DNA from: Arthrinium phaeospermum
Lineage: Eukaryota; Ascomycota; Sordariomycetes; Amphisphaeriales; Apiosporaceae
NCBI GenBank assembly: GCA_006503535.1
Contig: QYRS01000009.1
Location: 1,550,001 to 1,614,000 of the forward strand
DNA length: 64,000 nt
Direction of reading: 5' to 3'
A model generated the notes under the pieces. The model did no database searches. It saw only the letters and a program-made list of their open reading frames with translations, and was not told the origin of the DNA. The position numbers were made by a program, and so were the translations under genes. Of the stretch, positions 22,590 through 33,337 are shown in pieces. Each line of letters begins with the position of its first letter. Position 1 is the stretch's first letter.

Positions 22590-24959
22590 TCAATACAACT
22601 TCAGCGATTGCCATGGTAATTGACGTGTTTCCGCTTTGCCGTACATCCAGCCGTCTACGAAGGATAACCCGACGAATTGGTACTTATTGGCTTCCTTCTC
22701 CTCTCCGTCGCTTCTTTCCGTGTCCTGCCTATCCTGTGCATCGTAACTAGCTTTGCCGATGGGCCGCAGCACCGCGGGCGACCGACATCCCGCCAAGATA
22801 AACACCTCGTCGCCGGGCGCGAGGTCGTGGGGGCCCAGCCCCGGCTCGCCGCGCCCCGTGCAGAAGAACCGGCACTTCTCGATATTGAGCGTCAGGGCTC
22901 GGTAGTGGTAGGTCCCGCGCCCCACGGCGCCCAACTGCTGGTCCGGCACGAGGTCGCGGTAGTCTCCCGTGGCCGCGAAGGACTCCCACCAGAACCGGAT
23001 GTCGTGGAGTTTCGGGGCGGGGAGGGGGCGGCGTTTGTGGAGCCAGTACCGCCAGATGTCGCGGTCCATGAGGGCGGTGCGCCAGAAGCTGGCGTCGTCA
23101 TGGCTGTCGTCGTCGCTGGTGTCTATGTCATTGGCGTGGGGGTGACGACGGTGGGCTTCGTAGAGGGTCTGCCATTCGGTGACGAGGGTTAGGGTTAATT
23201 GGGCTTCGTTGCGCTCGATCGGCGGCTCCTTGGGCTGCGAGTGGTGGGTTTCGCTTCTGGTGCTGTTGCTGGGCTTGTCGTTGGTGCTGTGGCTGCTGCT
23301 CGTCCGTGACGCACACGCGGCAACGCTGCCGACGTAGATCCCGCGCATCTTCAACGCGGGATCCTGCAGATCATGCATGAACCGGACCCCCGACACCTCG
23401 TCGTCGTACGCGGACCCCGGATACGCATCGTAAAGAGCCCAGCGATCGGCGCCGTCCTCGTCGTGGCCGGAGGCGCGGCTGAGGTCGATGGCCCAGGTAG
23501 GCAGATCTCGGGGGCCTGCTTCTTCTGTGCGAATACGTGTGCCGACGGCGCACCCGAGCTGCCGCAGGTGGCTGTCGTTGACGTACAGCAGCTTGGTACA
23601 CTGCGCGAACAGCGAGCCGGCGCTGCATCCGTACCCGACCTCTTGGAAGTAGGCGTGCCACGCCCCGGGCAGCAGGCCCAGGACGCCGAAGAAGTGGTCG
23701 CGGGGGTCGGTGGCGCGGCGCCATTGGGTGGAGTTTATGGCTTCGGCGATACTGATGAAGGGGGTCTCCTTGTCGTTGCGACTTCTATCTTTCTTTGGAT
23801 TTTCCCTCCTATTCATCACGGATGACGATTCCCCATGGTTGGATGGAGGCGAGAACCGCTGACGGTGCGCGTGTACCTGCTGCGCCGACAGCCAGTGCCG
23901 GTGCGGGAACTTCTGGTACTCGGCCGCCGCCAGGTTACAGACGCGCTTGCAGCAGTCGCCGAGCCAGTGGTCCGAGAAGGCGCGCCCGCCGTCGACGATG
24001 CGCGAGAAGCGCACGGGCAGGGTCCCGATGTAAACGACGGCGTCAGCGCGCGGCAGCACCGCCTCCTGCAGCGTCCAGACGCGCGACCACCAGGGGCGCG
24101 TCAGGAGCCAGCGCGCGCAGTCGAGGGTTCGCGGCCAGTTTCGGTTCATGGCGACGCCGTTGTTGGAGTGGGTGTTGTTGGGGTCGCGGTAGAGGAGGGG
24201 GAACTCCCAGAGGTGTTTCCCTCGGACTAGGGAGTCGCAGGTTTGGAGGGTTTCGAAAAGCAGCTCGTCCAGTGCCTCTTCATGTTGTGTATTATTGGCA
24301 TCGGCCGCATCTTCTGTCGGTTTGGGCAGGAGCTTCCCGCCCACACTCACGAACCGTTCCTTCTGCGCAGCGCAGTACCTCTCCGCCCCCTCCCACATCC
24401 GCGCCGTCATGTGCGACGTCGGCACGTAAACCTGCCCCTCCCCCAGGCTCCCACTCTCCTCCAGCGCCGCGACGATGTCGTCCGGCCACGCCTCCGTAAA
24501 GTGCCCGAACCAGATGGCCGCTTTCGCCGCCTGCCGGTAGATGCGCGCCATGAGGCCGATCTGGTGGCTCTTCTCGGCGACGCTCGTCTGGTCGATGCAG
24601 ACGGCGTCGGCCCAGACGACGCGCTCGGCGTTGGGGAGGCGCAGGCACCGCAGGAACTCGGCTAGGTTGCGCGTCGCGGCGAAGGGGACGCCGGAGACGG
24701 TGATGGGTTCTGTTTGGGTCGGGTCGCCCCAGACGTACGAGAGCGTCTCGAAGTTGTTGCTGCTTGGTGAGTCATTCTCGTCGTCCAGTGACACTACGTG
24801 CAGGTCGACGACGATGGGGTCTGGGGCCCGGCCGCGGTGCAGAGTTAAGAGTCGAATCTGCGACTTGGCGGGATCCAGAGGGGTTTCCAGCCAGGGTCTT
24901 CGGGAGACTCTGGCTCCGTCTGAACCATTGTCCTTATCGTCCTTACCGAACCCAGTCAT
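22590..24959 (-). CDS. HET-domain protein (heterokaryon incompatibility)
   Basis: Intronless frame, 789 aa. The HET domain (PF06985) spans roughly residues 65-330, recognised by FETLSYVWGDPT, VVWADAVCIDQTS, QIGLMARIYRQA, and the WWSRVWTLQEAVLPR block that closes it. HET domains trigger cell death when incompatible strains fuse, and are also cell-death effectors in other fungal defence systems. The rest is a long C-terminal region of the common 'large HET' type with Ser/His-rich low-complexity segments. No membrane segment or signal peptide. It is transcribed divergently from a second, smaller HET gene 470 bp away. Whether it is a true allorecognition locus cannot be told from one allele. Confidence 0.92.
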   Translation of the reverse strand: MTGFGKDDKDNGSDGARVSRRPWLETPLDPAKSQIRLLTLHRGRAPDPIVVDLHVVSLDDENDSPSSNNFETLSYVWGDPTQTEPITVSGVPFAATRNLAEFLRCLRLPNAERVVWADAVCIDQTSVAEKSHQIGLMARIYRQAAKAAIWFGHFTEAWPDDIVAALEESGSLGEGQVYVPTSHMTARMWEGAERYCAAQKERFVSVGGKLLPKPTEDAADANNTQHEEALDELLFETLQTCDSLVRGKHLWEFPLLYRDPNNTHSNNGVAMNRNWPRTLDCARWLLTRPWWSRVWTLQEAVLPRADAVVYIGTLPVRFSRIVDGGRAFSDHWLGDCCKRVCNLAAAEYQKFPHRHWLSAQQVHAHRQRFSPPSNHGESSSVMNRRENPKKDRSRNDKETPFISIAEAINSTQWRRATDPRDHFFGVLGLLPGAWHAYFQEVGYGCSAGSLFAQCTKLLYVNDSHLRQLGCAVGTRIRTEEAGPRDLPTWAIDLSRASGHDEDGADRWALYDAYPGSAYDDEVSGVRFMHDLQDPALKMRGIYVGSVAACASRTSSSHSTNDKPSNSTRSETHHSQPKEPPIERNEAQLTLTLVTEWQTLYEAHRRHPHANDIDTSDDDSHDDASFWRTALMDRDIWRYWLHKRRPLPAPKLHDIRFWWESFAATGDYRDLVPDQQLGAVGRGTYHYRALTLNIEKCRFFCTGRGEPGLGPHDLAPGDEVFILAGCRSPAVLRPIGKASYDAQDRQDTERSDGEEKEANKYQFVGLSFVDGWMYGKAETRQLPWQSLKLY

Positions 24960-25431
24960 TTCTGACAGAAATAATGTGTTTTTCAGTCGTTGGGCGTAGA
25001 TTTCGTTGCTACTCGCCCCTCGTTCATCGAAGGTCGCTCGATATGAGCTGCACCAAACAGGCCGACGTGATTACTTCAGCTAGAAAGCTGAGGTCTCCGC
25101 GGGCCAAGCCCTCCAGATCCTGACCTGCCATTGGTCACATCAATGCTTGCAATGGCAAGCGTTACGCTCTTCACAGTCATCCCAATGCGCCCCATGGGAA
25201 ACTTACGAAATAGGGAAATACTGTTAGTCTCGCAAGCTCGCCAAAACGTAGTATGGGTGGGAAGGTGGGAGGATGTGTCAACCCCACTGGAAAGAGGGCC
25301 GGGGTACTGCGGGATGCGGGATGCACCGTTATCAACCCCTGTAAGCATCTTATAGCCAGTAACTGTCAAGCGCGCAATTGATCGCACAATCAATTCCGCA
25401 ATCATCAGCAACACTCCTCACGACATAGAGG
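24960..25431. promoter_or_regulatory. Shared upstream region of two HET genes
   Basis: 472 bp between two divergent start codons; probable bidirectional promoter. No motif identified with confidence. Confidence 0.45.
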
Positions 25432-26753
25432 ATGCGTCTTCTCAACGTCACGACGTACGGGTTCAGGGAGTTTTTGGGCCACGCAGTCGATCCCTATGCC
25501 GTCTTCTCACATACCTGGAGCACCGAGACCAGTGATGAGGTGACCTATGGAGATATGCTCAATCCCGAGATTTCGGCGGGGAAACTGGGGTTCCGGAAGA
25601 TCGAGAATTGCTGTCGCCAGGCAGAAGAAGAAGACGGCTTGAAGTGGGTTTGGATTGACACATGCTGTATCGACAAGACCTCGAGGTAGGCGCACGAGTT
25701 CCTCGCTCAGGTGGCCTTGTGCTGACCGGCATACCCAGCACGGAGCTGTCGGAGGCCATCAATTGCATGTTTAGATGGTACCGGGATGCGACCATATGCT
25801 ACGCTTATCTAAGCGACATAGAATCGTCAGAGCAGCTCGAGCTGCTAGGATCCCAGCGAACCTCCCGACGCACTCCATCAGCCAGGTCGTCCTCCGAGGA
25901 AATGATTGGCAGATGGTTTCACCGGAGCTGGACGCTGCAAGAATTACTGGCCCCGAGAGACGTCCGCTTCTTTGGTGCCCCATGGCAGTATTTGGGCACC
26001 AAGGACAGCTTGAAGTCAACCATCTCGGCGATCACGGGGATCAGCGAAGACATCCTCTGCCACCAGACGGATTTCTTCAAAGTACCCGCAGCAACGCGCA
26101 TGCACTGGGCATCCCGACGGCAAGCGAGCAGGATAGAAGACGAGGCTTACTCACTACTAGGCATCTTCGACGTGAACATGCCGCTGCTCTACGGTGAGGG
26201 TCCGAAGGCATTCCAGCGTCTCCAGCACAAGATTCTGAAGCAGAGCGAGGACTGCACGCTGCTCCTCTGGAACAGCGACGCCAGCCGAGACCTGATCGCA
26301 TGGGATGACAAGACGGTATGGGAACCGCAGCCCATCTTGGCCAAGTCGCCCGCGGACTTCAAGGCGAAGCCGGGATTCGCCCCGGTCCCCCCAGGCCACT
26401 TCCGCGACTTCAAGATGACCACGCCCGAGCGAGGCCTGCGGATGAACATCCTCAAAGCCCAAGATCTCTCGCATGCGGGCTCAGCGTCGAGCCTGTTCGA
26501 TCGGTCCAACCCCGAAGGCCCGGGGAAATTGTACCTCGGTCTGCTCAATTGCGCCGTGCAGAGTCAAAAACGAGACGAGAGAGACGACCGGGCGTTCGTG
26601 GCGATCGTGCTCCGCCCCCGGTCCATCTTGGATAAGTCGTATAAAGATATATATGTGCGCCTGGGGCCTGGGTTCTTCGTGATTGCCAAGTCCGACTTCA
26701 TGAATCGGGATAAGTGGCGGCTCTCGACTGTGTTTTTGGCTGTTTCCCCGTAG
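25432..26753 (+). CDS. HET-domain protein, HET-E/vegetative-incompatibility type
   Basis: Two exons, 25432-25685 and 25739-26753, with a 53-nt GT-AG intron (branch GCTGACC) in phase, give 422 aa. It starts directly with the HET domain: MRLLNVTTYGFREF, YAVFSHTWS, VWIDTCCIDKTS, then AINCMFRWYRDATICYAYL and WFHRSWTLQELLAPRDVRFF. This is the subtype found at the N-terminus of HET-D/E-like proteins. Here it is followed only by the usual C-terminal part (EDEAYSLLGIFDVNMPLLYGEG), with no NACHT or WD40 repeats. It may therefore be a stand-alone effector that could be recruited by a separate sensor. The first exon ends exactly inside the conserved DKTSS motif, which supports the splice. Confidence 0.93.
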
Positions 26754-27510
26754 CGGACGAGATCGGATTCTAAGAATTCCCGATCTGGATCTGAATCTAA
26801 TGCGGTCAGACCCATTTTGGGTTGAGACATTCGCGGTTACTTGGAGCGGAACGGAAGTCTTTCGTGCGCCACCGCAAGATCCCAGGGGTTAGCTTGAAGC
26901 TACGGAGAGAATGTAGCTGGAATCGGTTCACGTATCCGGCAATATTATGGCATAGTCAACTGCATAACTAGCTAACTTCTCCATTTGGTTATGACATCAT
27001 GACACGATCTCTAAATAGATTTCACTGGCATAATGAACTTGGACTGACGTCCGGAAAGACTGCCATTCTGACCGGGTGCTGCATTATTCTTACGATTTGC
27101 GAGGCGCTAATGGTACGGATGTGCGTCAATGCGATTCTGATCTGGGCTTGCATGGGTCGGTCAAGTCGTAGGGGGAGGCAAGATATGTAAGACAGCCGGT
27201 GAAACAACCCCAACCTGTCTATCCGGAGTACCGGCCATCGGTATATCAATGCGCCAGTGGTTATCAGTCCTGATGTCATGAAGGAGAGCAATATAAAGTA
27301 TGTTATTCCGCTACTCATAGACGACGTCCCTTGAGCCGTAATACTTGGTCAACGACCATTTTTCCACTTTCCACCGGACCCCCTTTTTACAACAGTCCGA
27401 AATACGCAAGAGATCACCTTTCGAAGCGTCAACTCACACTCAAACAATTCCAAACTCCCCTGATTCAGCCGGTGGTTTCTTATTATTAGCTACACGTCGC
27501 AAACCACAAG
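26754..27510. other. Intergenic region
   Basis: About 760 bp, rather AT-rich in places. No supported gene. Confidence 0.5.
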
Positions 27511-27825
27511 ATGCGTCTCCAATCCCTCCTCGCCCTCCTCCCTCTCCTGGGCAGCACCCCCCTCACCAGCGCCTCGCCCACCGGCATGGGAGTCTCGTCC
27601 CCGTCGCCCCTGCTGGAGGCCCGCCAGTCCGGCACCTGCAAATGCCCCGAGCCCGACGGCCAGTTCCCCAACCCCTGCCGCTGCACGCAGTACATGCAGT
27701 GCACCAACAACATCCCCCTCATCGGCGTCTGCACCTTCGGGCAGAAGTACGATTCGGAACTGGGCTTGTGCGCGCCGGAGCGCATTGCGAAGTGCGCGCC
27801 TACGCAGGATTGCTGCTCGTCTTGA
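27511..27825 (+). CDS. Small secreted cysteine-rich protein with a CBM14-like (peritrophin-A) pattern
   Basis: Intronless frame of 104 aa. Residues 1-22 form a signal peptide (hydrophobic LLALLPLLG, then SAS before the cut). LLEAR-Q near residue 36 could be a processing site. The mature part has ten cysteines; CTQYMQCTN, GVCTFGQKYDSELGLCAP resemble the chitin-binding CBM14/peritrophin-A fold (C..Y..C....C..G..F/Y....C). In fungi, CBM14 proteins such as Cladosporium Avr4 bind wall chitin and protect it from plant chitinases. Chitin binding and an effector role here are inferred from pattern only. A wall-associated housekeeping role is also possible. Confidence 0.85.
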   Translation: MRLQSLLALLPLLGSTPLTSASPTGMGVSSPSPLLEARQSGTCKCPEPDGQFPNPCRCTQYMQCTNNIPLIGVCTFGQKYDSELGLCAPERIAKCAPTQDCCSS

Positions 27826-28509
27826 TTCGGTGGAGCTTTGGGGGTCTAGGAGTGGCGCTGCTGGCTAGTACGAGACAAGGGTAAAGGAATCTAGATACTG
27901 AGTTAGGTGGATATAAATAGAATTTCAGGGGTATTATACACACAATCCATCGTTGTCAATCATGTTCCCCCTAAGGCTTGTTCATTAGGGCGCTCTTTGG
28001 AAAATTACACGCATGATGGCCAATCGAGCAATGTGATTATCAAAACAACGGAGAACTGCGAGTCTGTCTACCTCTTCAATAATTTGGTCCCATGTTTCAA
28101 TGCACGCACTGCGCTCTCTGTTTCAGTACACATTGGGCGACTCCCAGCTGCGCATTATGTAAATCGCTCCTGTAATCAGATAAAATCAGCTGACTTTGCA
28201 GGTCGCTGACACACTCTGACGAAATGTTAGAAGGTATATGGCGTCTTTCGTTTCCGCTATTTCCTTTTTGGGTGACATGGAGCGCGAGAAGTCATCACAA
28301 TGAATATCAGCACCACTTCTCCAAAACAGACCGCCACCCGTAAACAGATGGAATTGAAAACTATAAGTTGCTTGAAATAGTCCTTGACTTTGGCTCTTGT
28401 ACTTGTCCTGGCGGCCATCATCCATCTCTTCGTCAGCCAGACAAGCATAACAAACACAACCTCGCTTCCGCTTACGATCCCGCTCCAAGCAGCCGTCTAG
28501 CCACCCATC
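27826..28509. other. Intergenic region
   Basis: About 680 bp between two secreted-protein genes. Nothing recognisable. Confidence 0.5.
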
Positions 28510-29181
28510 ATGAAGCTCCTCTACCTATCCACTCTCGCGCTCACGGGCCGTTCTCTCGCCACGCATGTCAAGTACTGCTCCAAACCCAGCCTCGACGGGA
28601 AATGTTTCGACGTCGACGTAGCTGACAAGCAATGCGGTCCGTAACCCTAGACCCCCGTCCCGAAGCCCTGGCGGTCGTGTCGTCGTTTGGCACTCACCCA
28701 TCATTGATGCCGGTTTCCATCATCTACTTTAAAATTCGTGTTCACTCACATGCAACGTGGAAATAGTCAACGTCGACCTCAGCATCAACGATCAGACGCA
28801 TTCTGCAGATATCTCTGGTGGGAACTGTGTCTTCTGGGCGTGAGCTTCTTTTACCCCTTTGCTTCCAACCATCCGCAGATGCACAGCTTGGGTGGATACA
28901 TATGTCTTCTTTACGAACCCTTCAGGCGACGTTCTTTCTGCAACATGATTCTAGGAAATCACCTGTGCTCCAGACTTCGGGACTTCTTCGCTAATGTTCA
29001 CGTTTCCGATAGCAACGCCGACTGTGACGGCGACCACACGGACCAGCAGGACGGACAAATCGGCGATTTCGCCAAGGTCTGCCCGGGCTTTCCGGGCGGC
29101 GACTGGCAGAGGCGAATCTCGTCGTTCAAGTGCTGCACCGGCAGCAACTGGTGCGCCGGAAGTACCCCCAAGTGCGCTTGA
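28510..29181 (+). CDS. Small secreted cysteine-rich protein, three exons
   Basis: Exons 28510-28636, 28767-28839 and 29013-29181 give 122 aa. Phases 1 and 2 match, and splicing brings FW together with ANADCDGDH. The first 18 residues form a signal peptide (LLYLSTLALTG). The mature protein has ten cysteines, spaced as in CSKPSLDGKCFDV, KQCVNV, GGNCVFW, NADCDGD, KVCPG, FKCCTGSNWCAG and PKC. No known domain is recognised, but this design is common in fungal apoplastic effectors and wall proteins. The donor of intron 1 (GTCCGT) is weak, and the introns (130 and 173 nt) are long for this window, so the model needs transcript support. It neighbours another secreted protein on the same strand. Confidence 0.7.
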
Positions 29182-29838
29182 GGGCCAGGTTCACGTGAAC
29201 TATCGATCTTCTCCTTGCTCTTCTTCATGCACGCTCTTTACACGTACCCGTCATGGTTCGATACGAGGGCTTGGTCAGCGACATTTGGGAACTCGCCAGG
29301 AAGCCGGTCCGGTATAGAAACATCGGAAAGTAAAATCACTCGTTTAGTTATATATCGGCAACACCTTGTGTCACATTCGTTATATATAAAATTAAAACAA
29401 AGCTTCTCTCTCTATTACAGAAGAATTGGCTCCTAGCTTTCTGGCTGTCACGTGGATCGGGCCTGCTTCCACCTCTCGGACCCGTGCGGGAGTGAGGAAA
29501 GTCTTGATCGTTCTATATAAAAGCAGGAGCCAGGCTGGGCGAGTGAGCGACAAGTCCATGTGCACTCATACGGATCGGGTGGGCAAATGCCTTGCGCACA
29601 CCATAATTATTGGTTGAGCGGAACAAGGGGGCGATGTTTCTACCGAATCACCGATGCAGGGTTGGTACGCGACAAGCGGTTGGCGCTAGCGACTACCACG
29701 TCGTCGGTAACCGTCACTATTGCATTTTCTACCATGAACCAACACGGCCGTACCCCAAGCCTAATATTAATAGATACGATTTGTTCCGCTCGCTCGAACC
29801 GCCCAGAATCTCTCCACGCAGCCCTTCCCGAAGCAGAT
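29182..29838. other. Intergenic region
   Basis: About 650 bp. The upstream limit of the decayed kinase-like gene to the right is uncertain, so part of this could be its promoter. Confidence 0.45.
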
Positions 29839-31298
29839 ATGCCGGTGATGTCGGTAGTGGAAGACGATCTCGTCCCCCTCGAGGACGTGTCCAGCGCATT
29901 CTGGGCTCCGAACCTCCACGTCGTACCCGATTGCCTAATTTCGTATGTTGATAACAACGTTAGAGTCTGTGAGTTCGACCCCGAAGTACTTACGCCAATT
30001 GTTCTAGCTCCATGCTAACTGCTACCCAGTGCTACCCTCGAGTGCCACCGACTTAGTTATCGAGCCACATGGCGATAGCACATGGTCACGCACTGCCAGG
30101 ATCAGTGGGGAAGTCGAAGGAGAGCCTGTCGTATACTTCCTCAAGGTTACGGACGCCGCTTTGGGTGCGAGTAGTGAGTACCCGGTATCTTATTCTCAAT
30201 TTTCGATTTCCGAAGTTGCCTTCATCAGTATAAGCAGTAGTGCGGAACATGTTTTCTCACCTAAACAGTGTTCAAGGGCGAGGCGGGAGGTCTGCGCATG
30301 ATCCAGAGCCTGGCGCCTGGGTTCTGCCCAAAACCAATCGGCTGGGGTCAATATGCCTCGAATCCAGAGGCGCACTTTCTCTTGTGCGACTTCATAGACA
30401 TGCAAGACGAGCCAATAGACCCGAAACGACTCGCGCGGCGAGTCGCAGAGCTGCATGTCAAAGGAGTAGCTGCAGATGGGTTGTACGGCGCTGACGAAGT
30501 TATCGCCGGTGGCGTTCATCCTGTCCGTCCGGCGAGAAGCATCTAATGGGAGGACTACTTCTTCCGGTACATGCGTGTGCTCATGAGACTCGAAAATATC
30601 GCTCAAGGCCCGCGTTCTGCCGAGTTCGCGCGACTGCTGGACGTTCTGTTCAACCGGATCATCCCCCGGCTACTGCGTCCGCTGGAGACGGGTGGCCGTG
30701 AGATCATGCCCAGACTCATACACACAGATCTTTGGCATGGCAACATGGCCACTGATCCTGACGGAAATCCTGTCATCTTTGACCCAGCTTGCATTTATGG
30801 CCACAATGAGAGTAAGTTTCGCGCTTGCTGAATCGTCGACTAGGTCTCCACTAACTCGACCCCACAGTGGAAATAGGGGTTTGGGCCATCCCTCGCATGG
30901 TAAACGGAGTGCCCTTGATCAACAGCTACCATGAATTTTTCGCAAAGTCAGCGCCAACGGAAGACCATACTGGAAGGAACACCCTTTATGCACTGTAAGC
31001 ATGCTCATTTAACTCTTGTACCGGGCTCTAACTAACGATGTGAGAAGGGCTTTCGAGGCTAGAGTCTCAGCAACACTGCTAGGCAATGGGTTTTTCCGAC
31101 AGGAGTAAGTTGATACAACTTCATAATATATATGTCCATCTTGAAGCGATGCCTTGACTGAGCCTCAACTCGAGCAGACTCATCAGATACTTGACAGACC
31201 TGGACAATCAGTTCCCGGAGTCCTACGAAGAGTGGGCCCAGGCACGTGGCGAGGACATTTGCCCGCCAAAGGCAGACTCTGGCATGCACTGGCCGTGA
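29839..31298 (+). pseudogene. Fructosamine/ketosamine-3-kinase-like gene with an internal stop
   Basis: Exons that keep phase are 29839-29968 (start uncertain), 30030-30173, 30269-30811, 30868-30995, 31048-31104 and 31178-31298. They encode a protein aligning by eye with fungal fructosamine-kinase-family (PF03881) proteins: IEPHGDSTWSRTARI, GGLRMIQSLAPGFCPKPIGWG, HFLLCDFIDM, RLLRPLETGGREIM, then the catalytic loop LIHTDLWHGNM and FDPACIYGHNEMEIG. Between VAELHVKG and WEDYFF the sequence no longer matches the family, and a TAA (30544-30546) closes the frame. An in-frame intron (30465-30552) could remove the stop, but it would also delete a conserved block. The family phosphorylates sugars on glycated proteins or small amines. 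I read this as a recent pseudogene. The surviving splice sites suggest the decay is young. Confidence 0.6.
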
Positions 31299-31634
31299 CG
31301 GAGATGGCAGCATGCGTACCCGCGGAGACCGACAGAGTAGTTTCGGGGCATGGGCTTGGGAATTTGGCACTCGAAGCCTATAACTATTCTGCATTGAGAT
31401 ATCGAACCAGGGTTTGTAAGCCACTTCTATAGTTTAGAACCCAGTAATCATGGGCTCAACGTTCTCAAATTGTACAGCCCCTTTAAAACCAATATTGACC
31501 AATCAGGAGACGCAAAACTTCTTAAAGTTCCTCGTGGGATACTAGCAACATTGCTAGGCGATTTAAGCCACCAATGAGATATTCCACATGGCATCCGAAG
31601 ATTTGAAGTCACAATAAGCTCACACTAGAGCAAA
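31299..31634. other. Convergent intergenic region
   Basis: About 340 bp between 3' ends. Marks the left side of the terpenoid cluster. Nothing recognised. Confidence 0.5.
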
Positions 31635-33337
31635 CTAGCCAGATAGCTGGTGCACCTTCACCCGCAACCCCTTGGAATCCTCCGGCATCACGGGTACGAC
31701 CGTATCACTCGTAATCACCAAGTCCGCCGCCGACGTCTCAAACAGCTCCAGTCTCCCCACGTCGTCCTTGCCCCGGACCTCGGCGGTCCCGTAGACCCGA
31801 AACAGCGCCGCGAGCGTGAGATAAAGCTCCGCGTACGCCAAGTTGATCCCGAGACAAGCCCGACCGCCCTTGCCGAACGAGACGAGGTAGCGGTCGAGCC
31901 GGGGGTTCTCCACCCAGCGCTCGGGCCGGAAGGCGTGCGAGTCCGCAAAGACGCGCTCGTCGTGGTGCACCAGGTTGCTCGTCATGCTGAGCGGCGTGCC
32001 AGGCGGTATGCGCCACTCGCGACCGCCGGCCCGATAGACCAGAGTCTCGTCGGGACAAATGCGATGAAGCCGGTGCGAGATGGCGTGGCTGAGCCTTACG
32101 CCCTCCTGGACCACGCCCGTCAGGTAGGGCAGGCCCTCGAGCGCCGCCAAGCTGAGGGGCTGCGCCGGATCGGGTATGGCGGCCTCGAGCTCGGCCTTGA
32201 GCCTTGATAAAATGGCGGGCGAGGCGAGGGTGAAGTAGGTCGAGACCCCCAGCGCCCAGGCCGTCGTGATGGTGCCCGCGGCCACGACGACCTCGCCCTC
32301 CTGCCAGAGCCGGTCGCTGGACTTGTCGTAGTCGGACAGCCTGCTGTTGAGGATCTCGTGGAAGATGGTGCGCTGCGACGACTGCGTCTTGTCGTAGGCG
32401 TGCGTCTGGTGCGCGTGCTGGATTTCGGCCACCTGGCGCTTGACGTTGGTCTGCAGCTGCGAGTAGGCGCCCATGGCGGGGCTGAGGCGGAGCAGCCACG
32501 GGACGGGGAGTTGGCGGAGCATGTCCATGAGCCACGGGAAGTGCTTGAGCACGTGGCCCGACTTGCCGCCTTGCAGCATGGCGTCGCGGAAGGAGGGGTC
32601 GAAGTCGGGGGCTTCGAGACGGTGCTCGCTCCTTCCGAAGGCGTAGTACTCTACAATGTCTGCGTCGCGAGTCAGTACTAAAGCTCAAATACAATACACA
32701 AAACGAGCACTTACCGTTGGTCAAGGCGGCATAAGCATCGTCCAGCTTCATCGTGGCGCCACTGGTCGCAAATTCCTGGAGCCGTCCGAGCAGGATGGCC
32801 ATGTTCCGGTCAACCAGAGGCTGCAAAGCTCGCACGCTCTGCTTGGAGAAGTACGGTGACAGTGCCGCTCTACGCACGCGGTGCTCGTCGTGTCCGAGAG
32901 TCCCAATGAGGCTCTCGTCGACGCCGAAAGACCGGGTGATCCAGTCCCACTTGTCGCGCTTGCGGCCGCTGCCGGCGTAAATCGTATCGTAGAAGTCTGG
33001 ATCTACGATGTGGATCTCGTCCGGGTTGATGCGGATGATGGGGCCTGCCAGGTGGTTCAGCATCAAAGCTTCCCGAACTTCCGGTAGGACTGCACTCACC
33101 ATATTTCTTGTGCAATCTCCCGATTTTGAAGGTATACTCGGGCTCAGCAACGACGTCGTACCAGAACTCGTACCAATATGTCCAGGCCGCCAGCTTCGGT
33201 CCTGGGAACTGCGCGATTGGACTCAGGACAAGACGGTACACGGTAAGGTACAGCAGGTAGAAAATGAGGCATGCGACGAGAGATACCAGCGTCACCGACT
33301 GCCCGAGTGCATCGAAAGACAGCATGGATAGCGACAT
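31635..33337 (-). CDS. Cytochrome P450 monooxygenase, membrane-anchored (terpenoid cluster)
   Basis: Three exons (33100-33337, 32715-33044, 31635-32659) joined in phase give 530 aa. The N-terminus has a hydrophobic anchor ([18 protein letters not shown]) followed by a proline hinge (QFPGPKLAA), so it should sit on the ER membrane. P450 marks are [14 protein letters not shown]-helix [15 protein letters not shown], and heme loop [10 protein letters not shown] with its cysteine ligand. The I-helix lacks the usual acidic residue before threonine. The type resembles the trichodiene-oxygenase/benzoate-4-monooxygenase-like P450s common in fungal clusters. It shares a 727-bp upstream region with the divergent terpene synthase, which suggests co-regulation and a role in oxidising its product. 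The substrate is inference. Reading through the second intron gives a long false frame. Confidence 0.92.

Noticed and set aside
30465..30552. In-frame intron that would remove the TAA of the fructosamine-kinase-like gene
   Set aside because: It has GT and AG, but splicing would also delete a block conserved in the family, so it does not restore a normal enzyme.
31738..33150. 470-aa minus-strand open frame covering the first cluster P450
   Set aside because: It reads through the second intron into the wrong frame, becoming Arg/Pro/Ala-rich low complexity; the spliced model keeps all P450 motifs.
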